Shown here: positions 19,079 through 29,115 of the stretch, one piece after another
How the letters are laid out: each line of letters begins with the position of its first letter
Position numbering within the stretch: the first letter of the stretch is position 1
Assembly: GCF_007673775.1 (NCBI RefSeq)
Contig: NZ_VEAF01000003.1
Location: 186,001 to 250,000 of the forward strand
DNA from: Curtobacterium sp. 9128
GTDB lineage: Bacteria > Actinomycetota > Actinomycetes > Actinomycetales > Microbacteriaceae
DNA: 64,000 nucleotides
Reading direction: 5' to 3'
Made by a program: the position numbers and the translations under genes
Notes under the pieces: generated by a model
The model's input: only the letters and a program-made list of their open reading frames with translations
The model's database searches: none
Told to the model about the DNA's origin: nothing

Positions 19079-21204
19079 CCGCTGAGCCCACCACGAGCCC
19101 GGGACTCATCAGCGTCCCCCTCGTCGGCCTCGACGAGGACCTCGGCGCCACGTCGGCCGACGTCATCCGCGTCCTCGCCGACCGCGTCGCCGCCAGCGGT
19201 CGCGCGGCCTCGGGCGAAGCGCTCGCGGCCGACGCGATCGCCCGCGAGGCCTCCGTCGGCACCGGCGTCCCCGGCGGCATCGCCATCCCGCACGCCCGGT
19301 CGGCGTCGGTGACCGAGCCGACCCTGGCGATGTCCCGCCTGGCCCGCACGGTGCCGTTCGGCGCTCCGGACGGCGACGCCGACCTCGTCTTCATGATCGC
19401 CGTGCCCGAGGGTGCCGACAAGGACCACCTCACCGTCCTCTCGACCCTCGCCCGTGCGCTCATCCGCGAGGACTTCACCGCCGCCCTCCGCGCCGCCACC
19501 ACGCCGCAGGAGATCGTCGACCTGGTCGACCGCGAGGTGACCGGCGAGGTCGCCGACGCCGGCGTGACGGGCACACCCCGAGCCTCCAGTCCGGCCGCAA
19601 CGACGGCCGGGACGACGGCCGGGACGACCAGCGCGACCGGCGCGCCCGCCGCCCGCAAGGTCATCGTGGGCGTCACCGCCTGCCCGACCGGCATCGCGCA
19701 CACGTACATGGCCGCGGACGCCCTCGTCGCAGCAGCCCAGCGCGCCGGCGCCGAGATGCACGTCGAGACGCAGGGGTCCTCGCAGGTCGAGCCGCTCGAC
19801 CCGGCGCTCATCGCCCGCGCCGACGCCGTCGTCTTCGCGGTCGACGTCGACGTCCGCGACCGCTCCCGCTTCGCCGGCAAGCCGCTCGTCTCCGGACCGG
19901 TCAAGCGCGGCGTCGACGAACCCGACGCGATGATCGCCGAGGCGCTCCGCGCCGCCGACGACCCGAACGCCGCCCGCGTCTCCGGCTCGGCCGCCGAACC
20001 CGGCACGAGCACCGCGAAGGACGAGCACTTCGGCCAGTCGCTCAAGCGCTGGCTCCTCACCGGCGTCAGCTACATGATCCCGTTCGTCGCGGGCGGCGGG
20101 CTGCTCATCGCGCTCGGCTTCCTGCTCGCCGGGTACGGCATCGCGCTGACGCACGGCAACGACGGCGTCAACAACGCGGTCTACACGCTGCAGCACTTCA
20201 CCCTGCTCGACCTGCCGCCGCAGGGCCTGCACTACTACCTCGGCGCGGCCGCGTTCGAGATCGGCTCGGTGTCGCTCGGGTTCCTCGTGGCGGCGCTCGC
20301 CGGGTACATCGCGTACGCCATCGCCGACCGCCCGGGCATCGCACCGGGCTTCGTCGCCGGCTCGATCGCCGTGTTCATGAACGCCGGGTTCCTCGGTGGT
20401 CTCGTGGGCGGCCTCATCGCCGGTGCGGCCGCGTACTGGATCGGCCGGATCCCGGTCTGGCGCTGGCTGCGCGGCCTGATGCCGGTCGTGATCATCCCGC
20501 TGTTCGCGTCGATCATCGCCTCGGGGCTGATGCTCCTCGTCCTCGGCGGTCCCATCGCCTGGGTCATGACCGAGCTCACCGCGTGGCTGAACTCGCTCTC
20601 CGGCGCCTCGGCTGTGCTGCTCGGGATCATCCTCGGCCTGATGATGGCGTTCGACCTCGGCGGACCGGTGAACAAGGTGGCGTACGCGTTCGCCGTCGCC
20701 GGGCTCGGTGCCGGATCGGCCACGAACGTCGTGCCGTTCGAGATCATGGCCGCCGTGATGGCCGCGGGCATGGTCCCGCCGCTGGCCCTGGCACTCGCGT
20801 CCACCGTCCTCTACCGCCGCGGCTTCACGAAGCCCGAGCGCGAGAACGGCAAGGCCGCGTGGCTGCTCGGCGCCTCGTTCATCTCGGAGGGCGCGATCCC
20901 GTTCGCCGCCGCCGACCCGCTGCGGGTCATCCCGGCGTCGATGGTCGGCGCTGCGGTCACCGGGGCGATCTCGATGGCCGCCGGGGTCACCTCGCGGGCG
21001 CCGCACGGCGGGATCTTCGTGTTCTTCGCCATCGGGAACATCTGGATGTTCATCGCGGCGATCCTCGCCGGCACCGTGGTCTCCGCGCTCGTGCTGGTGG
21101 GCCTGAAGAAGTGGGTGCGGCGCACCCCGACCGCGGACGTCGCCGACGTCCCCGGGACCGGGGCGGCGGTGCCGGCGGACGACCGGGTGGCGGTCGCCGT
21201 CTAG
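19075..21204 (+). CDS. fruA: PTS fructose transporter EIIABC
   Basis: Imports fructose with phosphorylation at C1. 709 residues, domain order EIIA-EIIB-EIIC. EIIA phospho-histidine H73 is in GIAIPHARS; EIIB phospho-cysteine C203 is in VGVTACPTGIAHTYMAADAL; the EIIC part from about 325 has roughly ten TM helices (SYMIPFVAGGGLLIALGF, GGPVNKVAYAFAV, FISEGAIPFAAADP). An Ala/Thr/Gly linker (AGTTAGTTSATG) separates EIIA and EIIB. The start has AAAGGAG at 19062. EI and HPr genes are not in the window. Confidence 0.96.
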   Translation: MTAEPTTSPGLISVPLVGLDEDLGATSADVIRVLADRVAASGRAASGEALAADAIAREASVGTGVPGGIAIPHARSASVTEPTLAMSRLARTVPFGAPDGDADLVFMIAVPEGADKDHLTVLSTLARALIREDFTAALRAATTPQEIVDLVDREVTGEVADAGVTGTPRASSPAATTAGTTAGTTSATGAPAARKVIVGVTACPTGIAHTYMAADALVAAAQRAGAEMHVETQGSSQVEPLDPALIARADAVVFAVDVDVRDRSRFAGKPLVSGPVKRGVDEPDAMIAEALRAADDPNAARVSGSAAEPGTSTAKDEHFGQSLKRWLLTGVSYMIPFVAGGGLLIALGFLLAGYGIALTHGNDGVNNAVYTLQHFTLLDLPPQGLHYYLGAAAFEIGSVSLGFLVAALAGYIAYAIADRPGIAPGFVAGSIAVFMNAGFLGGLVGGLIAGAAAYWIGRIPVWRWLRGLMPVVIIPLFASIIASGLMLLVLGGPIAWVMTELTAWLNSLSGASAVLLGIILGLMMAFDLGGPVNKVAYAFAVAGLGAGSATNVVPFEIMAAVMAAGMVPPLALALASTVLYRRGFTKPERENGKAAWLLGASFISEGAIPFAAADPLRVIPASMVGAAVTGAISMAAGVTSRAPHGGIFVFFAIGNIWMFIAAILAGTVVSALVLVGLKKWVRRTPTADVADVPGTGAAVPADDRVAVAV

Positions 21205-21242
21205 GCAACGGGGGTCGACGCGTCCGACCGGACGGACGACGG

Positions 21243-21280
21243 ACGGGAGGCTCGGTGCCAGCGGGTGCCGAGCCTCCCGT
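21243..21280 (+). terminator. Terminator after the fructose operon
   Basis: 13-bp stem (21243-21255 with 21268-21280) and 12-nt loop, another member of the GGGAGGCTCGG hairpin family. It lies between convergent genes. Confidence 0.8.
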
Positions 21281-21303
21281 TCGTCATCGCGTCGGTCCGC
21301 CGG

Positions 21304-22332
<1,029 letters not shown>

Positions 22333-22398
22333 GGGACTCCTCGCGCCGGTGGTCGATCCTCCCCACCGTAGCGTGTCACATGTCAGTCGGCCAGAGGG

Positions 22399-24126
22399 TC
22401 AGTCCGCGATGTTCGCCGTGACCGCGTCGATGTACGCCGCACGCTCCTCGCGGGAGCTCGGACGTCCGGGGACACCGGGGCGCTCCTGCCACGGGAACGG
22501 TCCGGTCTCGTGCCGGTACTCGATCCCCATCGCCTCGAGCCGTGCCAGGTGCTCGACGAGTCGGCCCCGGAAGTCCGCGACGTCCCGCGGTCCGCTGGCG
22601 TCGGCGGACCAGAGTGCCTCGGCGAGGGCGGCCACGCGCGGGAACAGCTGGTAGTCGAGCTTCCGGACGGTGTCGACGTGCTCGGTCCACATGTTGCCCT
22701 GGCCCCCGATGACGTGGGCGCGCTCCGCGTCCGTCAGGTCCGACGGCACCGGGTCGAACGCGAAGACGTCGTCCACCGATAGCACGATGGCCACCGGGAC
22801 CGGCTCGTTCGGCAGGTCGCTCTGCCGGTAGTCGAGGTACACCTGGTCGTCCGGCGACGAGATGACGTCGTGCCCGCGTCGGGCCGCCGTCGTCGCACCG
22901 CGGAGACCGCGCCACGACACGACCGTCGCCGACGGGGAGAGCGTGCCGCCCTCGAGGATCTCGTCCCACCCGAACGCCCGACGGCCCTTCGACTCGAGGT
23001 GCGCCGCGAGCCGGCCGATGATCCACGCCTGCAGCTGCTCCTCGTCCTCGAGACCGAGCTCCCGGATCCGCTCCTGCGTGCGCGGGTCCTGCTCCCACTG
23101 CACCTTCGGGCACTCGTCGCCACCGAGACCGATGTAGGCGCTCGGGAACAGCGCGACGACCTCGTCGAAGACGTCCTGGAAGAACGCGATCGTCGACTCC
23201 TCCGCGTTCAGGACGTCCTCGGCGATGCCCCACTCCGTCCAGACACCGACGCCGGACTCCGGGTGCACGCCGAGCTCCGGGTACGCGGCCAGTGCGGCGC
23301 GGACGTGCCCGGGGGTCTCGATCTCCGGCACGACCGTCACGAACCGGTCCGCTGCGTAGGCGACGATCTCGCGGACGTCGTCCTGCGTGTAGTGCCCGCC
23401 GTGCGGCCGTCCGTCGAACCCCTGCGGGCGGAGCGTCCCCTCGGCGTCCGGCACGTGCGCGCCGACCTGGGACTCGCGCCGCCACGACCCGACCTCGGTC
23501 AGGCGCGGGTGCTTCCGGATCTCGATGCGCCAGCCCTGGTCGTCCGTCAGGTGGAAGTGCAGCGTGTTGATGCGGTGCGCCGCGAGCTGGTCGATGACGC
23601 GGAGGACCTCGGCCTTCGTGCGGAAGTGCCGGACCACGTCGAGCATGACGCCGCGCCACGCGAACGCCGGGGCGTCCTCGACGGTCTGCGCGGGGACCGT
23701 CCACGGGCCCGTGCCCACCCGCCCCTTCCGGTACACGTCCGGCGGCAGGAGCTGCAGGAGCGCCTGCACGCCGTAGAAGACACCGGCCGCGGAACCGCCG
23801 ACCACCTCGACGCGGTCACCCGTGACGACCAGGCGGAACGACTCCGCGGTCGAACCCGCGGGGCCGGCCGGCAGCGGCGACCCGGTCGTCCCGTCCGCGG
23901 TCGCGACCCGCAGGGTGATCGTGTCCGGTGCCGACGCCTCGGCGGTGCCGTCCGGCGCGTCCCGCACCGGCAGCCCGGTGGAACCGCGGAGCGTCTGCTG
24001 CAGGAACAGGCGGACCGACTCGCTGGCGGCGTCCGCGGCGATGCGGGTCGACGGAGTGATCTCGAAGGCGCCGACCCCGGAGGTCGACAGACGCGGGCGG
24101 GGGATGAGCATGTCGGAGTCCACCAT
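22399..24126 (-). CDS. Beta-N-acetylhexosaminidase, GH20
   Basis: Removes terminal GlcNAc/GalNAc residues, for example from chitin or wall fragments. 575 residues: N-terminal GH20b domain (RPRLSTSGVGAFEITPSTRI) and catalytic barrel with FAWRGVMLDVVRHF, HLTDDQGWRIEI and the catalytic pair D337-E338 in GLGGDECPK. No signal peptide is seen, so it probably acts in the cytoplasm on imported sugars. Divergent from a ROK regulator with only 30 bp between the starts, which suggests shared control by GlcNAc-type ligands. Confidence 0.93.
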   Translation of the reverse strand: MVDSDMLIPRPRLSTSGVGAFEITPSTRIAADAASESVRLFLQQTLRGSTGLPVRDAPDGTAEASAPDTITLRVATADGTTGSPLPAGPAGSTAESFRLVVTGDRVEVVGGSAAGVFYGVQALLQLLPPDVYRKGRVGTGPWTVPAQTVEDAPAFAWRGVMLDVVRHFRTKAEVLRVIDQLAAHRINTLHFHLTDDQGWRIEIRKHPRLTEVGSWRRESQVGAHVPDAEGTLRPQGFDGRPHGGHYTQDDVREIVAYAADRFVTVVPEIETPGHVRAALAAYPELGVHPESGVGVWTEWGIAEDVLNAEESTIAFFQDVFDEVVALFPSAYIGLGGDECPKVQWEQDPRTQERIRELGLEDEEQLQAWIIGRLAAHLESKGRRAFGWDEILEGGTLSPSATVVSWRGLRGATTAARRGHDVISSPDDQVYLDYRQSDLPNEPVPVAIVLSVDDVFAFDPVPSDLTDAERAHVIGGQGNMWTEHVDTVRKLDYQLFPRVAALAEALWSADASGPRDVADFRGRLVEHLARLEAMGIEYRHETGPFPWQERPGVPGRPSSREERAAYIDAVTANIAD

Positions 24127-24156
24127 TCCTCAACGGTCTTTCGTAATATGGAGGCT
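24127..24156. promoter_or_regulatory. 30-bp divergent control region between GH20 and ROK genes
   Basis: TAATAT at 24144-24149 is a good -10 for the ROK gene, placing its transcription start at or next to the ATG (leaderless). The whole divergent promoter and operator must fit into about 30 bp plus the ends of both genes. Confidence 0.55.
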
Positions 24157-25287
24157 ATGGCTGTGCACGAGACCCTGTCAACGATGAGCACCCCGGGTGC
24201 CCTGCGCCTGGTGAACTCCCGCGCCATCCTCGACGAGCTCTTCCGCGTCGAGAGCTCCGCCACCGTCACCGAGCTCAGTCACACCGTCGGACTCTCCCGC
24301 CCCACGGTCGAGGCGTCCCTGGCCGACCTGGTCGCGGAGGGGTGGGTCCGTGAGGCGGACGCGATCGCCACGCCCAACAAGGCCGGACGCCGGGCCAAGC
24401 GGTTCGAGGGCGACGCCAGCGCCGGCTCGGTGCTCGGGGTCGACCTCGGACTGCACGGCATCGTCGGGATCCTGGCCGACCTCCGCGGCGAGGAGATCAC
24501 CCGCGTCGAGGAGGTCTACCCCGACCTCGCCTCCGCGGACCAGGCATGGGCGAGCGTGCAGGACGTCGTGCACCGACTGACCTCGACCCCAGGTGCCGGC
24601 CGACTCCTCGCCGCGACGTTCGGCGTCCCCGCCGTGGTGGACCGCAGCGGCGCCATCGACTACACGATCGCGGTGCCACAGTGGGTCGAGGGACGGATGC
24701 CCGGTCGCATCCACGACCTCTTCCCGGACGCCACGACGATCTTCGACAACGACGCCAAGCTCGCCGCCACCGCCGAGGCCATGTGGGGCCGCTTCCACGG
24801 GGTGCGCGACGCGCTCTACCTCGTGATGGGTCGTCAGATCGGTGCCGCCTACCTCGTCGACGGCGCACTGGCGCGCGGCGCACGCGGCGCAGCCGGCGAG
24901 GTCGGCGGCCTCGCCTCGACCGGCTGGCCGAGCGCACCGGCCCGACTGGAGGCACGGATCCCGTCCGGATCGGACGTCGAGTCCGTCATGGTGTCGGCCG
25001 GGCAGGGGGACCGCGCCGCTGCCGAGGTCGTCTGCGCCCTCGCCGAGGACGTCGCGATCGGTGTCGCGCAGCTCGTCGCGACGATCGACCCCGAGGTGGT
25101 CGTCGTCGGTGGCGAGGTCCTGCCGGCGGCGGAGGTCTTCTGCTCGGCGCTCGCCGCGGCCGTCGGACCCGCGCTCCGGCACCCGGTGGACGTCGTGCCG
25201 TCCACGGTCGGGCGGGACGCGGTGGCCAGGGGCGCACTCGCGCGGTCGCTGACGCACGTGCGGGAGACGCACATGGGTCTGGGTTGA
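24157..25287 (+). CDS. ROK-family transcriptional regulator
   Basis: 376-residue NagC/XylR-like regulator. N-terminal winged HTH (SATVTELSHTVGLSRPTVEASLADLVAEGWV) joined to a ROK sugar-binding domain (SVLGVDLGLHGIVGILADL, ATTIFDNDAKLAATAEAMWG, EVGGLAS). The classic ROK zinc-finger cysteines are not evident. ATG 24157 follows GGAGG by only 2 nt and sits about 7 nt after a -10 box, so initiation may be leaderless; ATG 24148 is an alternative. Its divergence from the hexosaminidase suggests it regulates amino-sugar use. Confidence 0.88.
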   Translation: MAVHETLSTMSTPGALRLVNSRAILDELFRVESSATVTELSHTVGLSRPTVEASLADLVAEGWVREADAIATPNKAGRRAKRFEGDASAGSVLGVDLGLHGIVGILADLRGEEITRVEEVYPDLASADQAWASVQDVVHRLTSTPGAGRLLAATFGVPAVVDRSGAIDYTIAVPQWVEGRMPGRIHDLFPDATTIFDNDAKLAATAEAMWGRFHGVRDALYLVMGRQIGAAYLVDGALARGARGAAGEVGGLASTGWPSAPARLEARIPSGSDVESVMVSAGQGDRAAAEVVCALAEDVAIGVAQLVATIDPEVVVVGGEVLPAAEVFCSALAAAVGPALRHPVDVVPSTVGRDAVARGALARSLTHVRETHMGLG

Positions 25288-25345
25288 CGACGGCGTCGAC
25301 CTGAACGTCCTGCAACCTGTCAGGGCGCTCAGGGAGGATGGCGCC

Positions 25346-26035
25346 ATGACGACTGCCATCGCTGCCGCCACGTCCTCGCCCGACGCCGACATGGGCGGGC
25401 TGTCGGGGATGGTCCTCCGACTCATCGACGCGCTCGGCGAGTGGGGCGTCGCCCTCATGCTGTTCGTCGAGACGGTCTTCCCGCCGATCCCCTCCGAGGT
25501 CATCCTGCCGTTGGCCGGGTTCCTCGCGGGGGCCGGGCGGATGGATCTCGTACTCGTGCTCGTCCTGGCGACGCTCGGCTCGTACGTCGGCGCGCTCGTG
25601 CTCTACTGGCTCGGGCGCGCGATCGGCTTCGACCGCACCGTCCACTGGCTCGGCAAGCTCCCCCTCGTCGACGAGGACGACTTCCGCAAGGCCGCCGCGT
25701 GGTTCCACCGGCACGGCCGGAGCGCTGTGCTGTTCGGACGCCTCGTCCCGATCGTCCGGAGCCTGATCTCGCTGCCGGCCGGCGCCGACCGGATGAGTCT
25801 CTGGTCGTTCTCGCTGTTCACGGTCCTCGGCTCGGGGATCTGGAACAGCCTGCTCGTGCTCGGCGGTGCGGCACTCGGCACGCAGTACGACCGGATCGAG
25901 GGCTACACCGAGTGGATCGACCGCGCGATGTACGCCGCGATCGCCGTGGTCGTCGTCGTGTTCGTCGTCCGGCGGGTTCGGCGTTCGCGCGCCGAGCGTG
26001 CGGCACGCGAACGCTCGCGGGTCACGCCTTCGTGA
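25346..26035 (+). CDS. DedA-family membrane protein
   Basis: 229-residue polytopic membrane protein; relatives act as undecaprenyl-phosphate or phospholipid flippases. The family pattern is present: FVETVFPPIPSEVILPLAGFLAG, GSYVGALVLYWLGRAIG and FGRLVPIVRSLISLPAGADRM with the conserved Arg. The Arg-rich C-terminus overlaps the convergent HVA1 gene by 14 nt. Confidence 0.92.
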   Translation: MTTAIAAATSSPDADMGGLSGMVLRLIDALGEWGVALMLFVETVFPPIPSEVILPLAGFLAGAGRMDLVLVLVLATLGSYVGALVLYWLGRAIGFDRTVHWLGKLPLVDEDDFRKAAAWFHRHGRSAVLFGRLVPIVRSLISLPAGADRMSLWSFSLFTVLGSGIWNSLLVLGGAALGTQYDRIEGYTEWIDRAMYAAIAVVVVVFVVRRVRRSRAERAARERSRVTPS

Positions 26036-26225
26036 GCGCCGACTCCTTGTGGGCGGCCTTCTTGCCCGACTTCTCCGACTCGATGATCCAGTAGGGGTCG
26101 TCGTCGGTCGGCCGGAACGTCTGACCGTCGAACTCGAAGTCGCTCGTCCGCTTCTCCACGAGCTTCCCGGTGGTCTTCCCCTGCGAGGTCTTCCAGTGCA
26201 CCTCGTCGCCCTTCGACAGCGCCAT
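26022..26225 (-). CDS. HVA1-family Tudor-like small protein (DUF2945)
   Basis: 67 residues matching the hypervirulence-associated HVA1/DUF2945 family: KGDEVHWKTSQGKTTGKLVEKRTSDFEFDGQTFR, given here in part as KGDEVHWKTSQGKTTGKLVE, then DDDPYWIIESEKSGKKAAHK. Small SH3/Tudor-like beta protein of unknown role, widespread in soil bacteria. Its 3' end overlaps the dedA-like gene tail-to-tail by 14 nt. Confidence 0.85.
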   Translation of the reverse strand: MALSKGDEVHWKTSQGKTTGKLVEKRTSDFEFDGQTFRPTDDDPYWIIESEKSGKKAAHKESALTKA

Positions 26226-26297
26226 ACGGACAATCCCTTCGTCGTGTGTGCACCGAAGCTAGACCCCGCGCATCCGCGTCAGTACAGGGATGTACCC

Positions 26298-26335
26298 CGC
26301 GTCACGAAGTCATAACGTCCGCACTTCGCGACGCG
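26298..26335. repeat. Inverted repeat before the Ser/Thr kinase gene
   Basis: 13-bp arms (26298-26310 and 26323-26335) with one mismatch and a 12-nt centre, lying in the 194-bp gap between the divergent HVA1 and kinase genes. A possible -10 for the kinase gene (TACCGT, 26346 region) follows. Possible operator. Confidence 0.5.
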
Positions 26336-26419
26336 TTGGCGCGTACCGTTGTCGAGGAGTCACACGGCGAGCACCGACGCCATCTCGACGACTCACCACC
26401 CTGACGGAACGACATCACG

Positions 26420-27472
26420 ATGACCCTGGTCGACAGCGCCCGCACGGAGACCGTCCTCTCCGGACGGTACCGCCTGTCCCGGCTCATCGGCACGGGCGGC
26501 ATGGGGTCCGTCTACGAGGCCCGCGACGAGCACACCTACCGCCTGGTCGCGGTGAAGCTCTTCGCGACGCCCCAGGCGATGACGACCGCCGACCGCGTCC
26601 GCCAGGAACGCGAGATCCGACTGCTCAGCATGCTGTCGCACCCCGGGCTCATCCCGCTGTACGACGCCGGCACGCACGAGTTCTCCGACGGCCCGCACCG
26701 GTACATCGTGATGGAGCTCATCGCCGACATGACGCTGCTCCGGCGTCTGGCCGAGGGGCCGCTGCACAACTACGAGGTGGCCGACCTCGGCGCGCAGCTC
26801 GCCGACGCCCTGGCGTACGTGCACTCGCGCGGGATCGTGCACCGCGACGTCAAGCCCGCGAACATCCTCATCAGCGACGAGGGCTCCTCCGGCTTCGCCC
26901 GCACGGTCAAGCTCACCGACTTCGGCGTCGCGCACTTCGTCGACGGTTCACGCCTGACGAACGACGGCACGATCATCGGCACCGCCGCGTACCTCAGTCC
27001 CGAGCAGGTGGCCGGTGAGCCGATCAGCTACGCCACCGACGTCTACTCGCTCGGACTGGTGCTGCTCGAGGCCCTGACCGGCCACCAGGAGTACTCCGGC
27101 ACGCTCGTCGAGGCCGCGCTCGCCCGACTCCGGAACAGCCCCGAGGTGCCGGAATCCGTCGGGCCCGAGTGGCACGACCTGCTGCTCCGGATGACCGACC
27201 GCGACCCGGCGCGGCGTCCGACCGCCGTCGCGGTGGCCCGCGCCCTCCGTGGAGGCTCGACGCAGATCACGGGGCCCGTCCCGTTGGGCCCGCACCGCGC
27301 GGCGCACAAGCGCGACCACCGGATGCACCGGGCGGCGCACCGCCACGCCAAGCGCGGCACGTTCGTGGCCGTCCGGCGGTGGCGACGACGGAACATCGTG
27401 GCCGGGTCGTTCGCGGTCCTCGGCGTGGTCCTCGCCTGCACCGCGAGCTACCTCGCGGGCGCACTGCACTGA
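26420..27472 (+). CDS. Membrane-anchored Ser/Thr protein kinase
   Basis: Hanks-type kinase, 350 residues. Glycine loop GTGGMGSVYEA, ATP lysine K46 in VAVKLF, catalytic D143 in HRDVKPANIL, metal D167 in DFGVAHF, and APE-like SPEQ. The C-terminus has a basic linker (HKRDHRMHRAAHRHAKR) and one TM (IVAGSFAVLGVVLACTASYLAG) ending six residues before the stop, so there is no extracellular sensor such as PASTA. It resembles regulatory kinases of actinobacteria; targets are unknown. Confidence 0.93.
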   Translation: MTLVDSARTETVLSGRYRLSRLIGTGGMGSVYEARDEHTYRLVAVKLFATPQAMTTADRVRQEREIRLLSMLSHPGLIPLYDAGTHEFSDGPHRYIVMELIADMTLLRRLAEGPLHNYEVADLGAQLADALAYVHSRGIVHRDVKPANILISDEGSSGFARTVKLTDFGVAHFVDGSRLTNDGTIIGTAAYLSPEQVAGEPISYATDVYSLGLVLLEALTGHQEYSGTLVEAALARLRNSPEVPESVGPEWHDLLLRMTDRDPARRPTAVAVARALRGGSTQITGPVPLGPHRAAHKRDHRMHRAAHRHAKRGTFVAVRRWRRRNIVAGSFAVLGVVLACTASYLAGALH

Positions 27473-27521
27473 TCGCCAGGAGCTGACCCGGGGCCGACCG
27501 GTTTCGTGCAGGATGGACTGC

Positions 27522-28145
27522 ATGACCGACCAGCGCTGGATCAAGATCTGCGGCCTGTCGACCCCGGAGACGGTCGACGCCGCCATCGACGCAGGGGCCG
27601 ATGCGGTCGGGTTCGTCTTCGCTGCCGGCAGCCCCCGGACCGTGACCGCCGACCTGGCGAAGGAGCTCGTGGCGCGCGTGCCGGACGGCATCGACGCCGT
27701 CGGGGTCTTCCGGCACCAGGAGATCGACGAGGTCGTCGGCATCGCGTCAGCGGTCGGCCTCACCACGCTCCAGCTGCACGGCGGCGAGGCGGCGAGTGAC
27801 TTCGCCCGTGCCCGTGATGCGGGGTTCTTCACGATCCGGGCGGTGTCCGCGGTCGACTACCTCGCCGAGACCGAGGAACAGCGCGCCTCGTACGACCACG
27901 ACCTGCTGCTCCTCGACGCCGCGGTGCCGGGCAGCGGTCGGCTCATCGACCCGGAGACCATCAACGGCGGCGTGGACGAGGCATGGATCCTCGCCGGTGG
28001 ACTGACACCCGCGAACGTCGTCGACGCGGTCGAGCGACTCGATCCCGACGGGGTCGACGTCTCGAGCGGCGTCGAGTCGGAGCCCGGCGTCAAGGACGCC
28101 GCGAAGATCCGGGCGTTCGTCGAGGCGGTCCGCAGCATCCCCTGA
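27522..28145 (+). CDS. trpF: Phosphoribosylanthranilate isomerase
   Basis: Third step of tryptophan synthesis, converting PRA to CdRP. 207 residues, TIM barrel: WIKICGLSTPETVDAAIDAGADAVGFVF with catalytic Cys, LQLHGGE, LLLDAAVPGSGRLID and the phosphate loop ILAGGLTPANV, DVSSGVES. ATG 27522 keeps the usual family N-terminus; ATG 27513 is an alternative. It is separated from other trp genes. Confidence 0.93.
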   Translation: MTDQRWIKICGLSTPETVDAAIDAGADAVGFVFAAGSPRTVTADLAKELVARVPDGIDAVGVFRHQEIDEVVGIASAVGLTTLQLHGGEAASDFARARDAGFFTIRAVSAVDYLAETEEQRASYDHDLLLLDAAVPGSGRLIDPETINGGVDEAWILAGGLTPANVVDAVERLDPDGVDVSSGVESEPGVKDAAKIRAFVEAVRSIP

Positions 28146-28154
28146 GCGGCCGAG

Positions 28155-28169
28155 CCGAGCCTCCAGGCC
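28155..28169. repeat. Dispersed GGAGGCTCGG-type repeat copy
   Basis: CCGAGCCTCCAGGCC, followed by a direct repeat CTGGTTCGG-CTGGTCTGG-CTGGTTCGG (about 28172-28199). It lies between convergent trpF and the HAD gene; a stable hairpin is less clear than at other copies. Confidence 0.6.
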
Positions 28170-28230
28170 GGCTGGTTCGGCTGGTCTGGCTGGTTCGGCG
28201 GCGCGGGTGGCGCCCTGCCGCCATCGGGCG

Positions 28231-29001
28231 TCAGGCGGACCGGACCCCGAGCGTCGGGATCAGGTCGGTCAGGAACGCGTCCGTGTCCTCCCAGCCCTCC
28301 ACCGCATGGCAGGGAACGCCGAGGGCCTTCACCGGGTAGTCGTTGCCTTCGGGGTCGAGGCGGTCGCCGACGAAGAGCATGTCGTCGAGCGCGATGCCCG
28401 TGAGCTCCGCGAGACGACGCATGCCGTACGCCTTGTCGATGCCCTTGCGGGTGATGTCGACGCTCGTCGAACCGCCGGAACGGACCTCGAGGTCGGGCAG
28501 CTCCGCCTGCACGCGCCGACGGAGGTCGTCCTTCTTCGCACCGGTCGGGTCCCACGCCTTCTTCTCGGCGACCGGAGCGGCCTGGCCGAGCGCGGAGAAC
28601 GTGATCTGCGACCCGCGGTCCTCGAGGATGTCGCCCCACGTCCGCGACTCCCAGTACCCGGCGGCCTTCGCCTCGGCCTCCACCGCCGCGAGGGCCCGGG
28701 CCTTCTCGTCGTCGGTGAGGTCTTCGGCGTACTGCAGCGCCCAGTCGTCCCCGGCCCAGCGGTAGTACCGGGTGCCGCACGTCGGCAACAGGTGGAGGTC
28801 GTCGAGGGTCAGTCCGTCGCGGTGGCGGAGCGGGGTCACGAGCTGCTGGTCGAACTGGTGGAAGTTGCCACCGCTGATCACCGCGACCGGGACGACCTCG
28901 AGCAGCGCGGCGAACGTGTCGAGCATGCGCGGGTCGAGAGCGGACTTCGACGGGGCGAGGGTGTCGTCCAGATCGAAGGCGACGAGACGTGGAGCGGTCA
29001 T
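28231..29001 (-). CDS. HAD-IIB family hydrolase (phosphomannomutase-like)
   Basis: 256-residue HAD phosphatase of subclass IIB. Motif I FDLDDTLAPSK with the nucleophile Asp, motif II in VISGGNFHQFDQQL, motif III Lys in ITRKGIDKAYG, motif IV VGDRLDPEGNDYPVKALG. The layout with GTRYYRW and the GD..PEGND motif resembles the eukaryotic-type phosphomannomutase branch, but mutase activity cannot be claimed. The start at 29001 (MTAPRLVAFDLDDT) is preferred over 29052, which adds residues before the motif I strand. Confidence 0.85.
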   Translation of the reverse strand: MTAPRLVAFDLDDTLAPSKSALDPRMLDTFAALLEVVPVAVISGGNFHQFDQQLVTPLRHRDGLTLDDLHLLPTCGTRYYRWAGDDWALQYAEDLTDDEKARALAAVEAEAKAAGYWESRTWGDILEDRGSQITFSALGQAAPVAEKKAWDPTGAKKDDLRRRVQAELPDLEVRSGGSTSVDITRKGIDKAYGMRRLAELTGIALDDMLFVGDRLDPEGNDYPVKALGVPCHAVEGWEDTDAFLTDLIPTLGVRSA

Positions 29002-29115
29002 GCCCCCGATTGTGTCATGCGGCATCCTGACGACCAGCGGCGCTGGACGCACCTGTGGACAGACGAACGCGGCCAGGCCCTGTGCAGGACCCAGCCGCGT
29101 GCGACGCTCGGTGGA

